Shown here piece after piece: positions 41,661 to 49,771 of a stretch of 64,000 bases of DNA; position 1 is the first letter of the stretch; each line of letters opens with the position of its first letter. Made by a program: the position numbers and the translations under genes. Under the pieces are notes generated by a model. It saw only the letters and a program-made list of their open reading frames with translations. It was not told where the DNA came from and ran no database searches. This DNA comes from Rhodocista pekingensis. Lineage in GTDB: Bacteria > Pseudomonadota > Alphaproteobacteria > Azospirillales > Azospirillaceae. The stretch spans positions 124,001-188,000 of the forward strand of contig NZ_JBHTCM010000007.1 of assembly GCF_042665545.1 (NCBI RefSeq), written 5' to 3'.

Positions 41661-41689
41661 TTGACAGGGGTAGGTGCGGCCCGTATGGT
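41661..41689 (+). promoter_or_regulatory. atpI: Promoter of the ATP synthase FO operon
   Basis: TTGACA, 17 bases, TATGGT: a perfect -35 and a good -10 at the ideal spacing. It lies 51 bases before the atpI start. Confidence 0.75.
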
Positions 41690-41739
41690 GCCGCCGCTTT
41701 CGCGCGGCGTCGAACTCGGCGGCGAAGGGGGCTCCCATC

Positions 41740-42144
41740 ATGACGGATGATCCGGGCATGGCGGGGGACAGAACACCCCCCTCGCTGGACGAGATCGAGG
41801 CCAGGCTGCGGCAGGCGCGGCGGAACGCCGGCATCGCGACATCGTCGCCCGAACCGGGGGGTGAAGTCGATACGCGCGGCGGGCTGGGCTTCGGTTTCCG
41901 GATCGGGGTCGAGCTGCTCGCCGCGATGGTTGTCGGTGTCGGCGGCGGTCTGATGATCGACCGCTGGCTGGGGACGTCGCCCTGGGGGCTGGTGGGGATG
42001 TTCTTCCTCGGCGCGGGCGCCGGGGTCATGAACGTCTTCCGGGCCGTCACGGGCGCCGGTTACGCAGTTGGGTTCCGGCATTCCGCCGAGGCGGAAGAGG
42101 CCGGAGAAAGTCGGCAGGACGAAGGGCGAGGACACCGTGGCTGA
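41740..42144 (+). CDS. atpI: ATP synthase protein I (AtpI / FO assembly)
   Basis: A 134-residue protein with two membrane helices (about residues 52-75 and 84-107) around the family motif GGGLMIDRWLGTSPWG. An N-terminal charged region contains DEIEARLRQARRN. AtpI helps to assemble the c-ring. It is the first gene of the FO operon, and its end overlaps the GTG start of atpB by 8 bases. The ATG start was chosen at MTDDPG because of its position after the promoter and spacing. Confidence 0.9.
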   Translation: MTDDPGMAGDRTPPSLDEIEARLRQARRNAGIATSSPEPGGEVDTRGGLGFGFRIGVELLAAMVVGVGGGLMIDRWLGTSPWGLVGMFFLGAGAGVMNVFRAVTGAGYAVGFRHSAEAEEAGESRQDEGRGHRG

Positions 42145-42883
42145 TCCGCTGCATCAATTCGAAATCCAGCCGATCGTGCCGATCCAGATCGGCGGGCTCG
42201 ACCTCTCCTTCAGCAATTCCGCGGCCTTCATGGTCGCGGCGGTGATCGCCACCACGACGCTCCTGATGTTCGGCATGCGCGGTCGGGCCATCGTGCCGGG
42301 CCGCTTGCAGTCGATGGCGGAGCTTCTCTACGAATTCATCGCCGGCATGGTGAAGGAGAATGCGGGGCCGGAGGCCCGGCGCTACTTCCCGCTGGTGTTC
42401 TCGATCTTCACCTTCATCCTGTTCGGCAACCTGCTGGGCATGATCCCGGGGGCGTTCACCTTCACCAGCCACATCGCCGTGACGTTCGCGCTGGCGATGG
42501 TGGTGTTCCTGTTCGTGACGATCCTGGCGCTGGTGCGGCACGGCCTGCACTTCTTCTCGTTCTTCATGCCCCAGGGCGCGCCGATCTGGCTGGCGCCGCT
42601 GATCGTCCCGATCGAGATCGTCTCCTACCTGTCCCGGCCGGTCAGCCTCAGCATCCGACTGTTCGCCAACATGATGGCCGGTCACACGATGCTGAAGGTC
42701 TTCGCCGGGTTCACGGTCAGCATGGGCGCCGCCCTTGGCGGGCTCGGCTACGCCTTCGGTCTGATCCCTGTCCTTCTCAACGTGGCCCTGATCGGCTTCG
42801 AGATCCTCGTCGCCTTCATGCAGGCCTACGTCTTCACCATCCTGACCTGCATCTACATCCGCGACGCAATCGAACTGCACTGA
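42137..42883 (+). CDS. atpB: ATP synthase FO subunit a
   Basis: A 248-residue proton-channel subunit with five to six membrane helices. The conserved Arg lies in SLSIRLFANMMAGH near residue 170, and PFNPIE-like features and LNVALIGFEILVAFMQAYVF near the end are standard. The start is GTG (gggcgagg upstream); the Met seven codons before the overlap is not in frame with a plausible N-terminus. It works with the c-ring to carry protons across the membrane. Confidence 0.93.
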   Translation: MADPLHQFEIQPIVPIQIGGLDLSFSNSAAFMVAAVIATTTLLMFGMRGRAIVPGRLQSMAELLYEFIAGMVKENAGPEARRYFPLVFSIFTFILFGNLLGMIPGAFTFTSHIAVTFALAMVVFLFVTILALVRHGLHFFSFFMPQGAPIWLAPLIVPIEIVSYLSRPVSLSIRLFANMMAGHTMLKVFAGFTVSMGAALGGLGYAFGLIPVLLNVALIGFEILVAFMQAYVFTILTCIYIRDAIELH

Positions 42884-42954
42884 GCGCTCGAACGCACAAG
42901 AAGCGGGGGTCGGGTTAACCGTCCAACCGTCCCATCGGAAGAGGAAGAGTTAAA

Positions 42955-43179
42955 ATGGAAGCTGAAGCGGCAAGGTACATCGGCGCCGGGCTGGCCATGT
43001 TCGCCCTGGCCGGCGTTGGCATCGGTATCGCCAACATCTTCTCCAACCTGATCGCTTCGGTCGCCCGCAACCCGGCGGCCCGCAACCAGGTGTTCCCGAT
43101 CGGCATTCTGGGCTTCGCGCTGACCGAAGCCGTCGCGCTGTTCGCGCTGCTGATCGCCTTCCTGATCCTGTTCGCCTGA
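42955..43179 (+). CDS. atpE: ATP synthase FO subunit c
   Basis: A 74-residue hairpin of two membrane helices. The polar loop carries ARNPAARNQ. The proton-binding residue is Glu58 (GFALTEAVAL) on the second helix. Length and Gly pattern on the first helix (GAGLAMFALAGVGIGIA) fit alphaproteobacterial c subunits. Confidence 0.96.
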   Translation: MEAEAARYIGAGLAMFALAGVGIGIANIFSNLIASVARNPAARNQVFPIGILGFALTEAVALFALLIAFLILFA

Positions 43180-43208
43180 GCCAGTCCCTTCCGGCTCGAT
43201 GGAACGGT

Positions 43209-43276
43209 CCGCGGCGTGGGGATGTCTCCGCGCCGCGGTTTGTTGGGGCCGGCCCCCGCCTTCGGGCACGGGGGCC
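43209..43276 (+). promoter_or_regulatory. Two stem-loops between atpE and the b' gene
   Basis: A 13-bp stem at 43209-43238 (ccgcggcg, wobble, gggg / ctcc, cgccgcgg) with a 4-nt loop is followed by tttgttgg; a second stem ggcccccg / cgggggcc lies at 43251-43276. They may slow downstream transcription or protect the atpE mRNA 3' end, which would help to make more c than b subunits. Confidence 0.55.
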
Positions 43277-43342
43277 CGCGCTTCCCGGGATCGAGGCGGC
43301 TGCCGGGCCTTCCGGCGGCCGCGCACGCAAGGTGATCCTCGC

Positions 43343-44074
43343 ATGGTGGATTTCAGGCTGACGTTGGCCCGGCGGGCCGGGGCCCTGGTGCTGGGTCTGG
43401 CGCTGGCCGCTTCCCCGGCCCTGCCGGCTTTCGCCCAGGATGCCGGGGCGCCGCAGGGCGTGACCCAGGAGGTGGCGCCGCCGGCGGCCGCCCAGGACGA
43501 CGCGCACGGCACGGCGGAGCACATCGCCGAGGGCGTGGCGGCGGAGACGGCGGAGCACGCCAAGGGCGGGCTGCCGCAGCTCAACCCCGATACCTACCCG
43601 ACCCAGATCTTCTGGCTGGCGGTGACCTTCGGCCTGCTGCTGTTCCTGATGTCCAAGGTGGCGCTGCCCCGCGTCGCCGAGGTGCTGGAAGCCCGGCAGG
43701 AGAAGATCGCCGACGACCTCGACCGCGCCGGTGCGCTGAAGGCCGAGGCGGACGCCGTCATCGAGAATTACGAGCGCGAGCTGGCCGAGGCCCGCGCCAA
43801 GGCGCAGAAGGTGCTGTCCGACGCGACCCACGCGGCGGAGAGCGAAACGACGCAACGCCTGGGTGAGCTGGCCGCCGATCTGGCCGAGCGCGCCCGCGCC
43901 GCCGAAGCCCGCATCGAGCAGGCCCGGCGCGCCGCGCTGGGCAACATCCGCGGCGTCGCGGCCGAGACGGCCGTCGCCGCCGCGGCGAAGCTGGCCGGGC
44001 TGGATCTCGACCGGACCACCGCCGAGGCGGCGGTCGATGAGGCCCTGAACCGTGTCCGGCAGGAGGTCGCGTGA
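43343..44074 (+). CDS. atpG: ATP synthase FO subunit b' with signal-like leader
   Basis: A 243-residue b' peripheral-stalk subunit. The b' core starts at about residue 76 (LPQLNPDTYPTQIFWLAV) with one membrane helix, then a long charged coiled coil to the end. Unusually, about 75 extra residues come first, with a Sec-like signal peptide (ALVLGLALAASPALPAFA), an Ala/Pro/His-rich segment and then the anchor. Typical b' proteins are about 160-180 residues. The stop overlaps the following b gene. Confidence 0.9.
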   Translation: MVDFRLTLARRAGALVLGLALAASPALPAFAQDAGAPQGVTQEVAPPAAAQDDAHGTAEHIAEGVAAETAEHAKGGLPQLNPDTYPTQIFWLAVTFGLLLFLMSKVALPRVAEVLEARQEKIADDLDRAGALKAEADAVIENYERELAEARAKAQKVLSDATHAAESETTQRLGELAADLAERARAAEARIEQARRAALGNIRGVAAETAVAAAAKLAGLDLDRTTAEAAVDEALNRVRQEVA

Positions 44075-44556
44075 TGTTCCAGAATCCTACCTTCTGGGTC
44101 CTCGTCGCCTTCGTGCTGTTCGTCGCCGCCGTCTGGCGCATCGCCGCGAACACCATCGGCAAGGCGCTGGACGACCGGGCGGAGCGCATCCGCGAGGAGA
44201 TCGAGCAGGCGCAGAAGCTGCGCGAGGACGCCCAGGCGGCCCTCGCCCAGTACCAGCGCAAGCAGCGCGACGCGCTGAAGGAGGCGGAGAACATCATCGC
44301 CGCCGCCCGCGAGGAGGCCGACCGTATCCGCCGCCGCGCCGCCACCGACCTGGAGGCATCCCTGCGGCGGCGTGAGGCGCAGGCCATGGAGAAGATCGCC
44401 CAGGCCGAGGCCCAGGCCGTGCAGCAGGTCCGTGACCTCGCCGCGGACATCGCCGTCGCCGCCACGGAGCGCATCCTGGTCCAGAACATGGACGCGACGC
44501 GCGACGAGGCGCTGGTCGGCACCGCCATCGCCGAGCTTCCCTCCAAGCTCCACTGA
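44074..44556 (+). CDS. atpF: ATP synthase FO subunit b
   Basis: A 160-residue subunit b with one N-terminal membrane helix (residues 7-25) and a long Ala/Glu/Arg-rich coiled coil. It pairs with b' to form the peripheral stalk. The ATG at 44074 has aggagg at a spacing of 7 bases; a GTG one codon upstream overlaps the b' stop and is less well spaced. Confidence 0.93.
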   Translation: MFQNPTFWVLVAFVLFVAAVWRIAANTIGKALDDRAERIREEIEQAQKLREDAQAALAQYQRKQRDALKEAENIIAAAREEADRIRRRAATDLEASLRRREAQAMEKIAQAEAQAVQQVRDLAADIAVAATERILVQNMDATRDEALVGTAIAELPSKLH

Positions 44557-44576
44557 TCCCGGCCCCGCCGGTCCGG

Positions 44577-44606
44577 AAAAGGGCGCCCCTCGCGGGCGCC
44601 CTTTTT
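44577..44606 (+). terminator. Terminator of the FO operon
   Basis: A perfect 8-bp stem (gggcgccc / gggcgccc), extended by flanking aaaa/tttt, with a 5-nt loop and five T. With its A run on the left it can also stop leftward transcripts from the glk operon. Confidence 0.9.
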
Positions 44607-44688
44607 GTTCGTGCCCGCGCCGGGGTGCCGGCCTGGAATCGGCGGGCGCCGGCCTTCGCTCCACGCGCGCCGCCGACCTCGCGGCGGC

Positions 44689-45669
44689 CTAGGCGGTGCG
44701 CTTCAACTGGGCGGTCAGGCCCAGGAAGGCGGGGTAGGGGTGGGTGACGACGTAGGTCGGCACCGGTCCCAGATAGTCCCGCATCCGGCCCTTCTCGACG
44801 AAGCGCTTGCGGAACCGGGAATGGCTGAAGAAGGGCAGCAGGCGGGGCACGATCCCGCCCATGACATAGAGCCCGCCGCGCGCCCCCAGGCTCAGGGCCA
44901 GATTGCCTGCCACCGTTCCCAGCATGGCGCAGAACATCTCCAGCGCTTCGTGGCAGTAGACGTCGCTGCGGTCGAGCCCGCGGGCGGAGATGTCGGCCGG
45001 GTCCAGCGGCTCCGGCTCGCGCCCGTCCAGCAGCATCAGCGCCGTGTAGAGGTTCTGCAATCCCATGCCGGAGACCACGCGCTCGGCAGAGACATGGTCG
45101 TAGATCTTGCGCAGCTCGGTCAGCACCTGCCCCTCGCGGTCGCTGACCGGGGCCATGGTGACATGGCCGCCCTCCGTCGCCAGCGCCGTCCAGCCGGACG
45201 GGCCGGGGATCAGGGCAGAGACGCCCAGGCCGGTGCCCGGTCCGATCACGCCGACGGGGGCGCCGGGCACGGGGACACCGTCGCCCACCTGCACCCGCTC
45301 GTCCTCCGCCAGCTCGGGGACGGAGAGTGCCGCGGCCGTGAAGTCGTTGATGACGTCCAGTCGGTCGAAGCCCAGCGCCCGCCGGACCCCGGAGATGGAG
45401 AACTCCCAGGTCAGGTTGGTCATGCGGATCAGGTCGCCCGTCACCGGCGAGGCGATGGCGAAGGCGCCGCGGTCGGGCCGCAGCGGGGCCGGTGCCGACT
45501 CCAGATAATGCTCCGCCGCCTCGGCGGGGGAGGGGAAGTCGGCGCAGCGGAGCGTGCGCTCCGCCGTGACGCGGCCGTCCAGCACCAGGGCGAAGCGCGC
45601 ATTGGTGGCGCCGATGTCCGCGATCAGGGCCGGCGGCAGGTGTCCGGTCGTATCGGCGGTGGGGCTCAT
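44689..45669 (-). CDS. glk: Glucokinase
   Basis: A 326-residue ATP-dependent glucokinase of the Glk family. The phosphate-binding motif IADIGATNARFAL is at about residues 15-28, the sugar-binding NDFTAAAL near 110, and GPGTGLGVSAL near 144. The start overlaps the otsA stop by 4 bases, so otsA and glk are co-transcribed, which links glucose-6-phosphate supply to trehalose-6-phosphate synthesis. Confidence 0.93.
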   Translation of the reverse strand: MSPTADTTGHLPPALIADIGATNARFALVLDGRVTAERTLRCADFPSPAEAAEHYLESAPAPLRPDRGAFAIASPVTGDLIRMTNLTWEFSISGVRRALGFDRLDVINDFTAAALSVPELAEDERVQVGDGVPVPGAPVGVIGPGTGLGVSALIPGPSGWTALATEGGHVTMAPVSDREGQVLTELRKIYDHVSAERVVSGMGLQNLYTALMLLDGREPEPLDPADISARGLDRSDVYCHEALEMFCAMLGTVAGNLALSLGARGGLYVMGGIVPRLLPFFSHSRFRKRFVEKGRMRDYLGPVPTYVVTHPYPAFLGLTAQLKRTA

Positions 45670-47078
45670 GCCGCGGCGCCCGCATCGCCGAGCGGCGCTG
45701 CCAGCGACTCCACGTAGCTGCGCCGCCAGTGGGTGATGTCGTTGCCCTTCAGCACGGTCATCATCGCCTCGAAGCGTTCGCGCCGCTCCTGGAGCGGCAT
45801 GGTCAGGCCGCGCTGGAGATTCTCCGCCGTGGCCCGGATGTCATAGGGGTTGACGATCAGGGCCGCGTCAAGTTCCTTCGCCGCGCCCGCGAATCGGGAC
45901 AGCACCAGCACGCCGGGGTCGGCCGGGTCCTGGCAGGCGACATACTCCTTCGCCACCAGATTCATGCCGTCGCGCAGCGGCGTCACCAGCCCGATCCGGG
46001 CATGCCGGTAGAAGCCCGCCAGCGTTTTCCGGTTGAAGCTCTTGTTCAGATAGCGGATCGGCACCCAGTCGAACTCCGCATAGCGGCCGTTGATATGGCC
46101 GGCCAGGGCCTCCAGCTCGCGCCGGATGGCCTGGTACTCGGCCACGTCGCCGCGGGAGGGCGGGGCCACCTGCATGAAGCTGACCTGGCCGCGGTTGCCG
46201 GGATAGCTGTCCAGCAGCTCCTGGAACGCCTCGAACCGCTGCGGCAGGCCCTTGGAATAGTCCAGCCGGTCCACGCCGATGATCAGCGCCCGTTCGACCA
46301 GGCTCTCCCGCAGGCGCCGGGTCTGCACCGACTCGGCTGCCTGCGCGGCAAGCTGGGCGAGCGGCAGCGTGTCGATGCTGATGGGGAAGGCGCGGGCCAG
46401 CAGGTTTCGGCCGTAGGCCCGGATGCGACACCCGCGGCCCGGGCCCAGCTCCTCCACGCTGCCGCCGGCCTCGTACTTCACGTAGTGGACGAAGCAGCGC
46501 AGGTCGCTCTCCGTCTGGAACCCCACCAGATCGTAGGCGCACAGGCCGCGCACCAGCGATTCGTGCGCCGGCAGGGCCACCAGGATCTCCGGCGCCGGAA
46601 AGGGCGTGTGCAGGTAGAAGCCCATGCGCTGGCTCAGCCCCATGGCGCGGAGCTGCTCGGCGAACGGAATCAGGTGGTAGTCGTGGACCCAGACCATGTC
46701 GTCGGGGCGGAGCAGGGCGGCAAGCTTGCCGGCGAACAGGCTGTTCACCCGCTGGTAGCCGGCATAGGTGCGCCCGCTGAAGCTGGCCAGATCCAGCCGG
46801 TAGTGGAACAGCGGCCACAGGGTCGAGTTGGCGAAGCCGTTGTAGTACTCGTCGAGGTCGCGCTGGGTCAGGCCCAGGGTGGCGTAGGTGATGCGGCCGG
46901 ATTCGGCGATGCGCGGAGGGCCGTCGGTGCCTTCCACGATGTCGCCGCTCCAGCCGAACCAGATGCCGCCGCCACGGCTCTTCAGGGCTTCCTGGACGGC
47001 CACGGCCAGACCGCCGGCCTGGTTCTTGCTCTCGTCCACCGGGGCGACGCGGTTCGATACGACCACCAGTCGGCTCAC
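45666..47078 (-). CDS. otsA: Trehalose-6-phosphate synthase
   Basis: A 470-residue GT20 glycosyltransferase that joins UDP-glucose and glucose-6-phosphate into trehalose-6-phosphate. Start RLVVVSNRVAPVD, the UDP-glucose loop NQAGGLAVAVQEAL, WVHDYHLIPF, YLHTPFPAPE, GVDRLDYSKGLPQRF and TPLRDGMNLVAKEY are all present. Full length. The GTG start follows ggaggaacc. There is no otsB phosphatase gene next to it; the downstream gene is glk. Confidence 0.95.
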   Translation of the reverse strand: MSRLVVVSNRVAPVDESKNQAGGLAVAVQEALKSRGGGIWFGWSGDIVEGTDGPPRIAESGRITYATLGLTQRDLDEYYNGFANSTLWPLFHYRLDLASFSGRTYAGYQRVNSLFAGKLAALLRPDDMVWVHDYHLIPFAEQLRAMGLSQRMGFYLHTPFPAPEILVALPAHESLVRGLCAYDLVGFQTESDLRCFVHYVKYEAGGSVEELGPGRGCRIRAYGRNLLARAFPISIDTLPLAQLAAQAAESVQTRRLRESLVERALIIGVDRLDYSKGLPQRFEAFQELLDSYPGNRGQVSFMQVAPPSRGDVAEYQAIRRELEALAGHINGRYAEFDWVPIRYLNKSFNRKTLAGFYRHARIGLVTPLRDGMNLVAKEYVACQDPADPGVLVLSRFAGAAKELDAALIVNPYDIRATAENLQRGLTMPLQERRERFEAMMTVLKGNDITHWRRSYVESLAAPLGDAGAAA

Positions 47079-47439
47079 GGGTTCGGTTCCTCCGGATTCA
47101 GGAAAGTTCTGGGATGGGCGGGTCCCACAGACCCGCGGCACCTCGCCGCAGACAGGGCGCCCGCAAGTCGGGCGCACGGAATCATCCGACCGCAGCAGAG
47201 CGGTCGAAGTAACGGCACGATAACGGGCAGGGGAGCGCGACATCACCCGGACTGTTGGCGTATGTCCTTGGCCCTATGGGGCTTCCGGGTCGATTTTCGC
47301 AGTGCAGCGAGGCGGTTGCGTCGGACGCGAACATTTCGCCGGCCCAACGGTGTCGGCAAGGGGCGGATTCCGCGCGACACTTGGTCCGGAAATTTGGCCT
47401 TGCGGACTCCGGCCCCGGCGATCATATTGTGCAGTGCGA

Positions 47440-47532
47440 CATTGATCGCGTCTTCGACCCGATCACGTCGTAACGCACTTCTTGGGCGTTTCCTCCCTAA
47501 ACTCAGGCCGTGCCCTTTGGCACGGCCTTTTT
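47440..47532 (+). ncRNA. mmgR: mmgR-like (alpha-r8 family) small RNA
   Basis: The transcript would have a 5' hairpin (tgatcg/cgatca stem at 47443-47465 with an inner gtc/gac), then an unpaired stretch containing the 10-mer TTTCCTCCCT (47489-47498), then a terminator hairpin (aggccgtgcc / ggcacggcct plus five T). The layout of two hairpins around an exposed TTTCCTCCCT and a length of 80-95 bases matches my recollection of the Sinorhizobium MmgR RNA, which limits polyhydroxybutyrate storage granules and binds Hfq. The 5' end is an estimate. Confidence 0.7.
47505..47532 (+). terminator. Terminator of the mmgR-like RNA
   Basis: A 10-bp perfect stem with a 4-nt loop, followed by five T. It forms the 3' end of the small RNA. 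Confidence 0.85.
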
Positions 47533-47567
47533 CTTTGGCCGCCCGCCTCTGCCCAGGGTCTTCCCCG

Positions 47568-48110
47568 TCAGGGCGGGGTGCTGTCGCCTTCGCCCAGGGG
47601 ACGGTGCAGCATCAGCCAGTCCAGCCAGCGCCCGTGCTTGAAGCCGGCGCCGGGCAGCAGCCCGACCTCGGCGAAACCCAGCGAGCGGTGCAGGCAGACC
47701 GACGCGGCGTTCCCCGCATCCCCGATCACCGCCACCATGCGGCGGTAGCCCAGCGCCGTGCAGCGCCCGATCAACGCCTCCAGCAGCAGCCGGCCCAGCC
47801 CGCGGCCCCGCGCCCCGGCCGCGACGTAGATGGAGTTCTCCACCGTGTAGCGGTAGGCCGGGCGCTGCCGGAACGGGCTGGCATAGGCGTAGCCCAGCAC
47901 CTGCCCCGCCATATCGGCCACCAGAAAGGGCAGTCCGCAGGCCTCCACCGCGGCCAGGCGGCGGGCCATCTCGGCCGCGTCGGGCGGCTCAAGCTCGTAG
48001 CTGGCGCAGGCGTGCAGCACTTCGGGCGCGTAGATGGCGGCCAGGGCGGCGGCGTCGGCCGCCGTGGCCGGGCGCAACCGCACGCCGGCGACACCCGGGA
48101 CGGGGCTCAC
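47568..48110 (-). CDS. GNAT N-acetyltransferase, phosphinothricin acetyltransferase-like
   Basis: A 180-residue GNAT enzyme: VRLRPATAADAAALAAIYAPEVLH, YASPFRQRPAYRYTVENSIYV, the acetyl-CoA loop GARGRGLGRLLLEAL and the closing HRSLGFAEVG followed by HGRWLDWLML. This is the PAT/YncA type that acetylates phosphinothricin, methionine sulfone or similar amino acid analogues. The GTG start overlaps the stop of the N-formylglutamate amidohydrolase gene by 4 bases. Confidence 0.88.
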   Translation of the reverse strand: MSPVPGVAGVRLRPATAADAAALAAIYAPEVLHACASYELEPPDAAEMARRLAAVEACGLPFLVADMAGQVLGYAYASPFRQRPAYRYTVENSIYVAAGARGRGLGRLLLEALIGRCTALGYRRMVAVIGDAGNAASVCLHRSLGFAEVGLLPGAGFKHGRWLDWLMLHRPLGEGDSTPP

Positions 48111-49141
48111 CGCCGTCCCCTGTGCAGCCGCTCCGCCGGGACATGCGCCAGGGCCGCGGTCAGCCGGCGCATGTGCTGGGCCAGGGTCGCCAGATAGGGC
48201 CGCCGGCGCAGCCTGTGCTCGTCCATGTAGAGCGACCGGTTCAGCTCGATCTGGAGGGCATGGACACCCCGTTCCGGCCGGCCATAGTGCCGGGTCGTGT
48301 AGCCGCCGGCATAGGGGGCGTTGCGCCCGACCAGATAGCCCAGCATGGTCAGGGTGGATTCGGCCTGTTCCGTCAGGGCGGGGGCACAGGCGCTGCCGTG
48401 GCAGTCGCCCAGGATCATGTCCAGCCGGCCCCCGGCGGCGGCCTCGGGCGGCAGGTCGATGGACGGCATGGAATGGCAGTCCAGCAGGATGCAGTAGCCG
48501 AACCGTTCCCGCGTCTCCGCCACCAGGGACTGGAGGGCGGCGTGGTAGGGGCGGTAGCAGCGCTCCACCCGCTCCAGCGCCTCGCCGAAGCGCAGCTTGC
48601 GCCGGTAGATCTCCTCACCGGTGGCGACGATCCGGGCGATGGTGCCCAGCCCGGCGGCGACGCGGGCGCTGCGGCTGTTGACGTAGGGCGGCACCGGCCC
48701 CTCGAACATGCCGGGGTCCAGCTCGTAGGGCTCGCGGTTGGGATCGACATAGGCGCGCGGGAACTCCGCCGCCAGCAGAGGCGTTCCCAGCTCCGCCGCC
48801 TCGGCGAAGATCTCGTCCACGAAACAGTCCTCGGACCGGCGCAGGGTGTGCGCGTCCAGCCGCGCCTCGGCCAGGAAGCTCTCCGGATAGAGCCGCCCGC
48901 TGTGGGGGGAGGCCAGCACCAGCGGCAGGGTCTGCTGCGCCGGCCGCCACAGCCGGTAGACGCCGGGCAGCGCCTCCAGCCGGACAGAGCCTGTTTCTCC
49001 CGCGCCGGGTTCTCCCGTCCTGCTTTCCTCTGCCCCGCGCCCCTCCGCCCTGGCCGCGGGGACCCGCTCCGCCCGCGTGCCTCGGGTCGAGGTGGCGCAG
49101 GAGGGCTGGTCGGGCTCGGGGAGGGGGAGCGTTCTGTCCAT
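48107..49141 (-). CDS. N-formylglutamate amidohydrolase family protein
   Basis: A 344-residue zinc hydrolase. The domain runs from about residue 55 (LPGVYRLW) to the end: LVLASPHSGRLYP, LRRSEDCFVDEIF, EFPRAYVDPNREPYELDPGMF, LLDCHSMPS and ALQIELNRSLYMDE. HutG-type members hydrolyse N-formylglutamate to glutamate and formate at the end of histidine breakdown, but the family is broader and no hut genes are near. The first 50 residues are low-complexity (Arg/Glu/Gly). The frame is open further upstream through a 15-base repeat; the true start is uncertain. Confidence 0.85.
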   Translation of the reverse strand: MDRTLPLPEPDQPSCATSTRGTRAERVPAARAEGRGAEESRTGEPGAGETGSVRLEALPGVYRLWRPAQQTLPLVLASPHSGRLYPESFLAEARLDAHTLRRSEDCFVDEIFAEAAELGTPLLAAEFPRAYVDPNREPYELDPGMFEGPVPPYVNSRSARVAAGLGTIARIVATGEEIYRRKLRFGEALERVERCYRPYHAALQSLVAETRERFGYCILLDCHSMPSIDLPPEAAAGGRLDMILGDCHGSACAPALTEQAESTLTMLGYLVGRNAPYAGGYTTRHYGRPERGVHALQIELNRSLYMDEHRLRRRPYLATLAQHMRRLTAALAHVPAERLHRGRR

Positions 49142-49230
49142 GATTCCAGATGTAACGGAGTTGTCCGCCCCTGTCACCGCACCGCCATGCAGCGCGCCGC
49201 CGCACCTGACCTTCCGTACCGGCCGCCCGG

Positions 49231-49275
49231 CCCCTGTCCCGTTCGCCCCTGTCCCGTTCGCCCCTGTCCCGTCCG
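49231..49275 (+). repeat. Three 15-base tandem repeats
   Basis: cccctgtcccgttcg in three consecutive copies, the last with one mismatch. It lies upstream of the amidohydrolase start. Its length keeps the reading frame. Confidence 0.85.
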
Positions 49276-49433
49276 GCTCTGCCAGCGGGGGGCGCGCGGT
49301 TCTCCGGGGCTGTCCGGGGCGCTCCGGAAAAAAGTTCATGTCCCCGCAACGGAAGGGTTGCCAAGCCCCGCCGGCGATGCTAAACCCCCGCTCCACGCCG
49401 CGGGGGTTTCCCCGAGGCGGACCCGCAAGGGAT

Positions 49434-49508
<75 letters not shown>

Positions 49509-49771
49509 TCCCTTCCCCGATCCAGATATCAGGGTGCATCCCCAGGCCGCATGGCTTCTCACCCGACAGGGGGGTGGCCCGGCCTGAGCCAAGGCGCCCT
49601 GCGCCATTGCACGTCGACTGCGCTTGGCTCGCGTCGAATCCCTGGCCGCGGCCCATGGCTGCGCCATGATCTTGGCGCTTGCGTTTATAGCGTTCAGGTC
49701 CACATGCTCATGCCATGACGGTGGCCGGCCGGCACCGGCGGGCTGAACGACCGGGTCCGGGAGAGGGACGC

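Larger units (their letters stand above)
47079..47567. other. Intergenic region upstream of otsA, 489 bases
   Basis: The region holds an mmgR-like small RNA gene on the plus strand (listed separately). A weak promoter for that RNA is possible (TTGCGG, 19 bases, TATTGT at 47400-47430). The left part (47079-47430) has no recognised gene. Confidence 0.5.

Noticed and set aside
49382..49410. Hairpin aaacccccgc...gcgggggttt before tRNA-Val as a terminator
   Set aside because: No rightward gene precedes it, the T run is only three bases, and it may simply be a chance inverted repeat.
49509..49771. Attachment site duplicate of the tRNA-Val 3' end
   Set aside because: No repeat of the T arm or acceptor end and no integrase gene was seen in the region.
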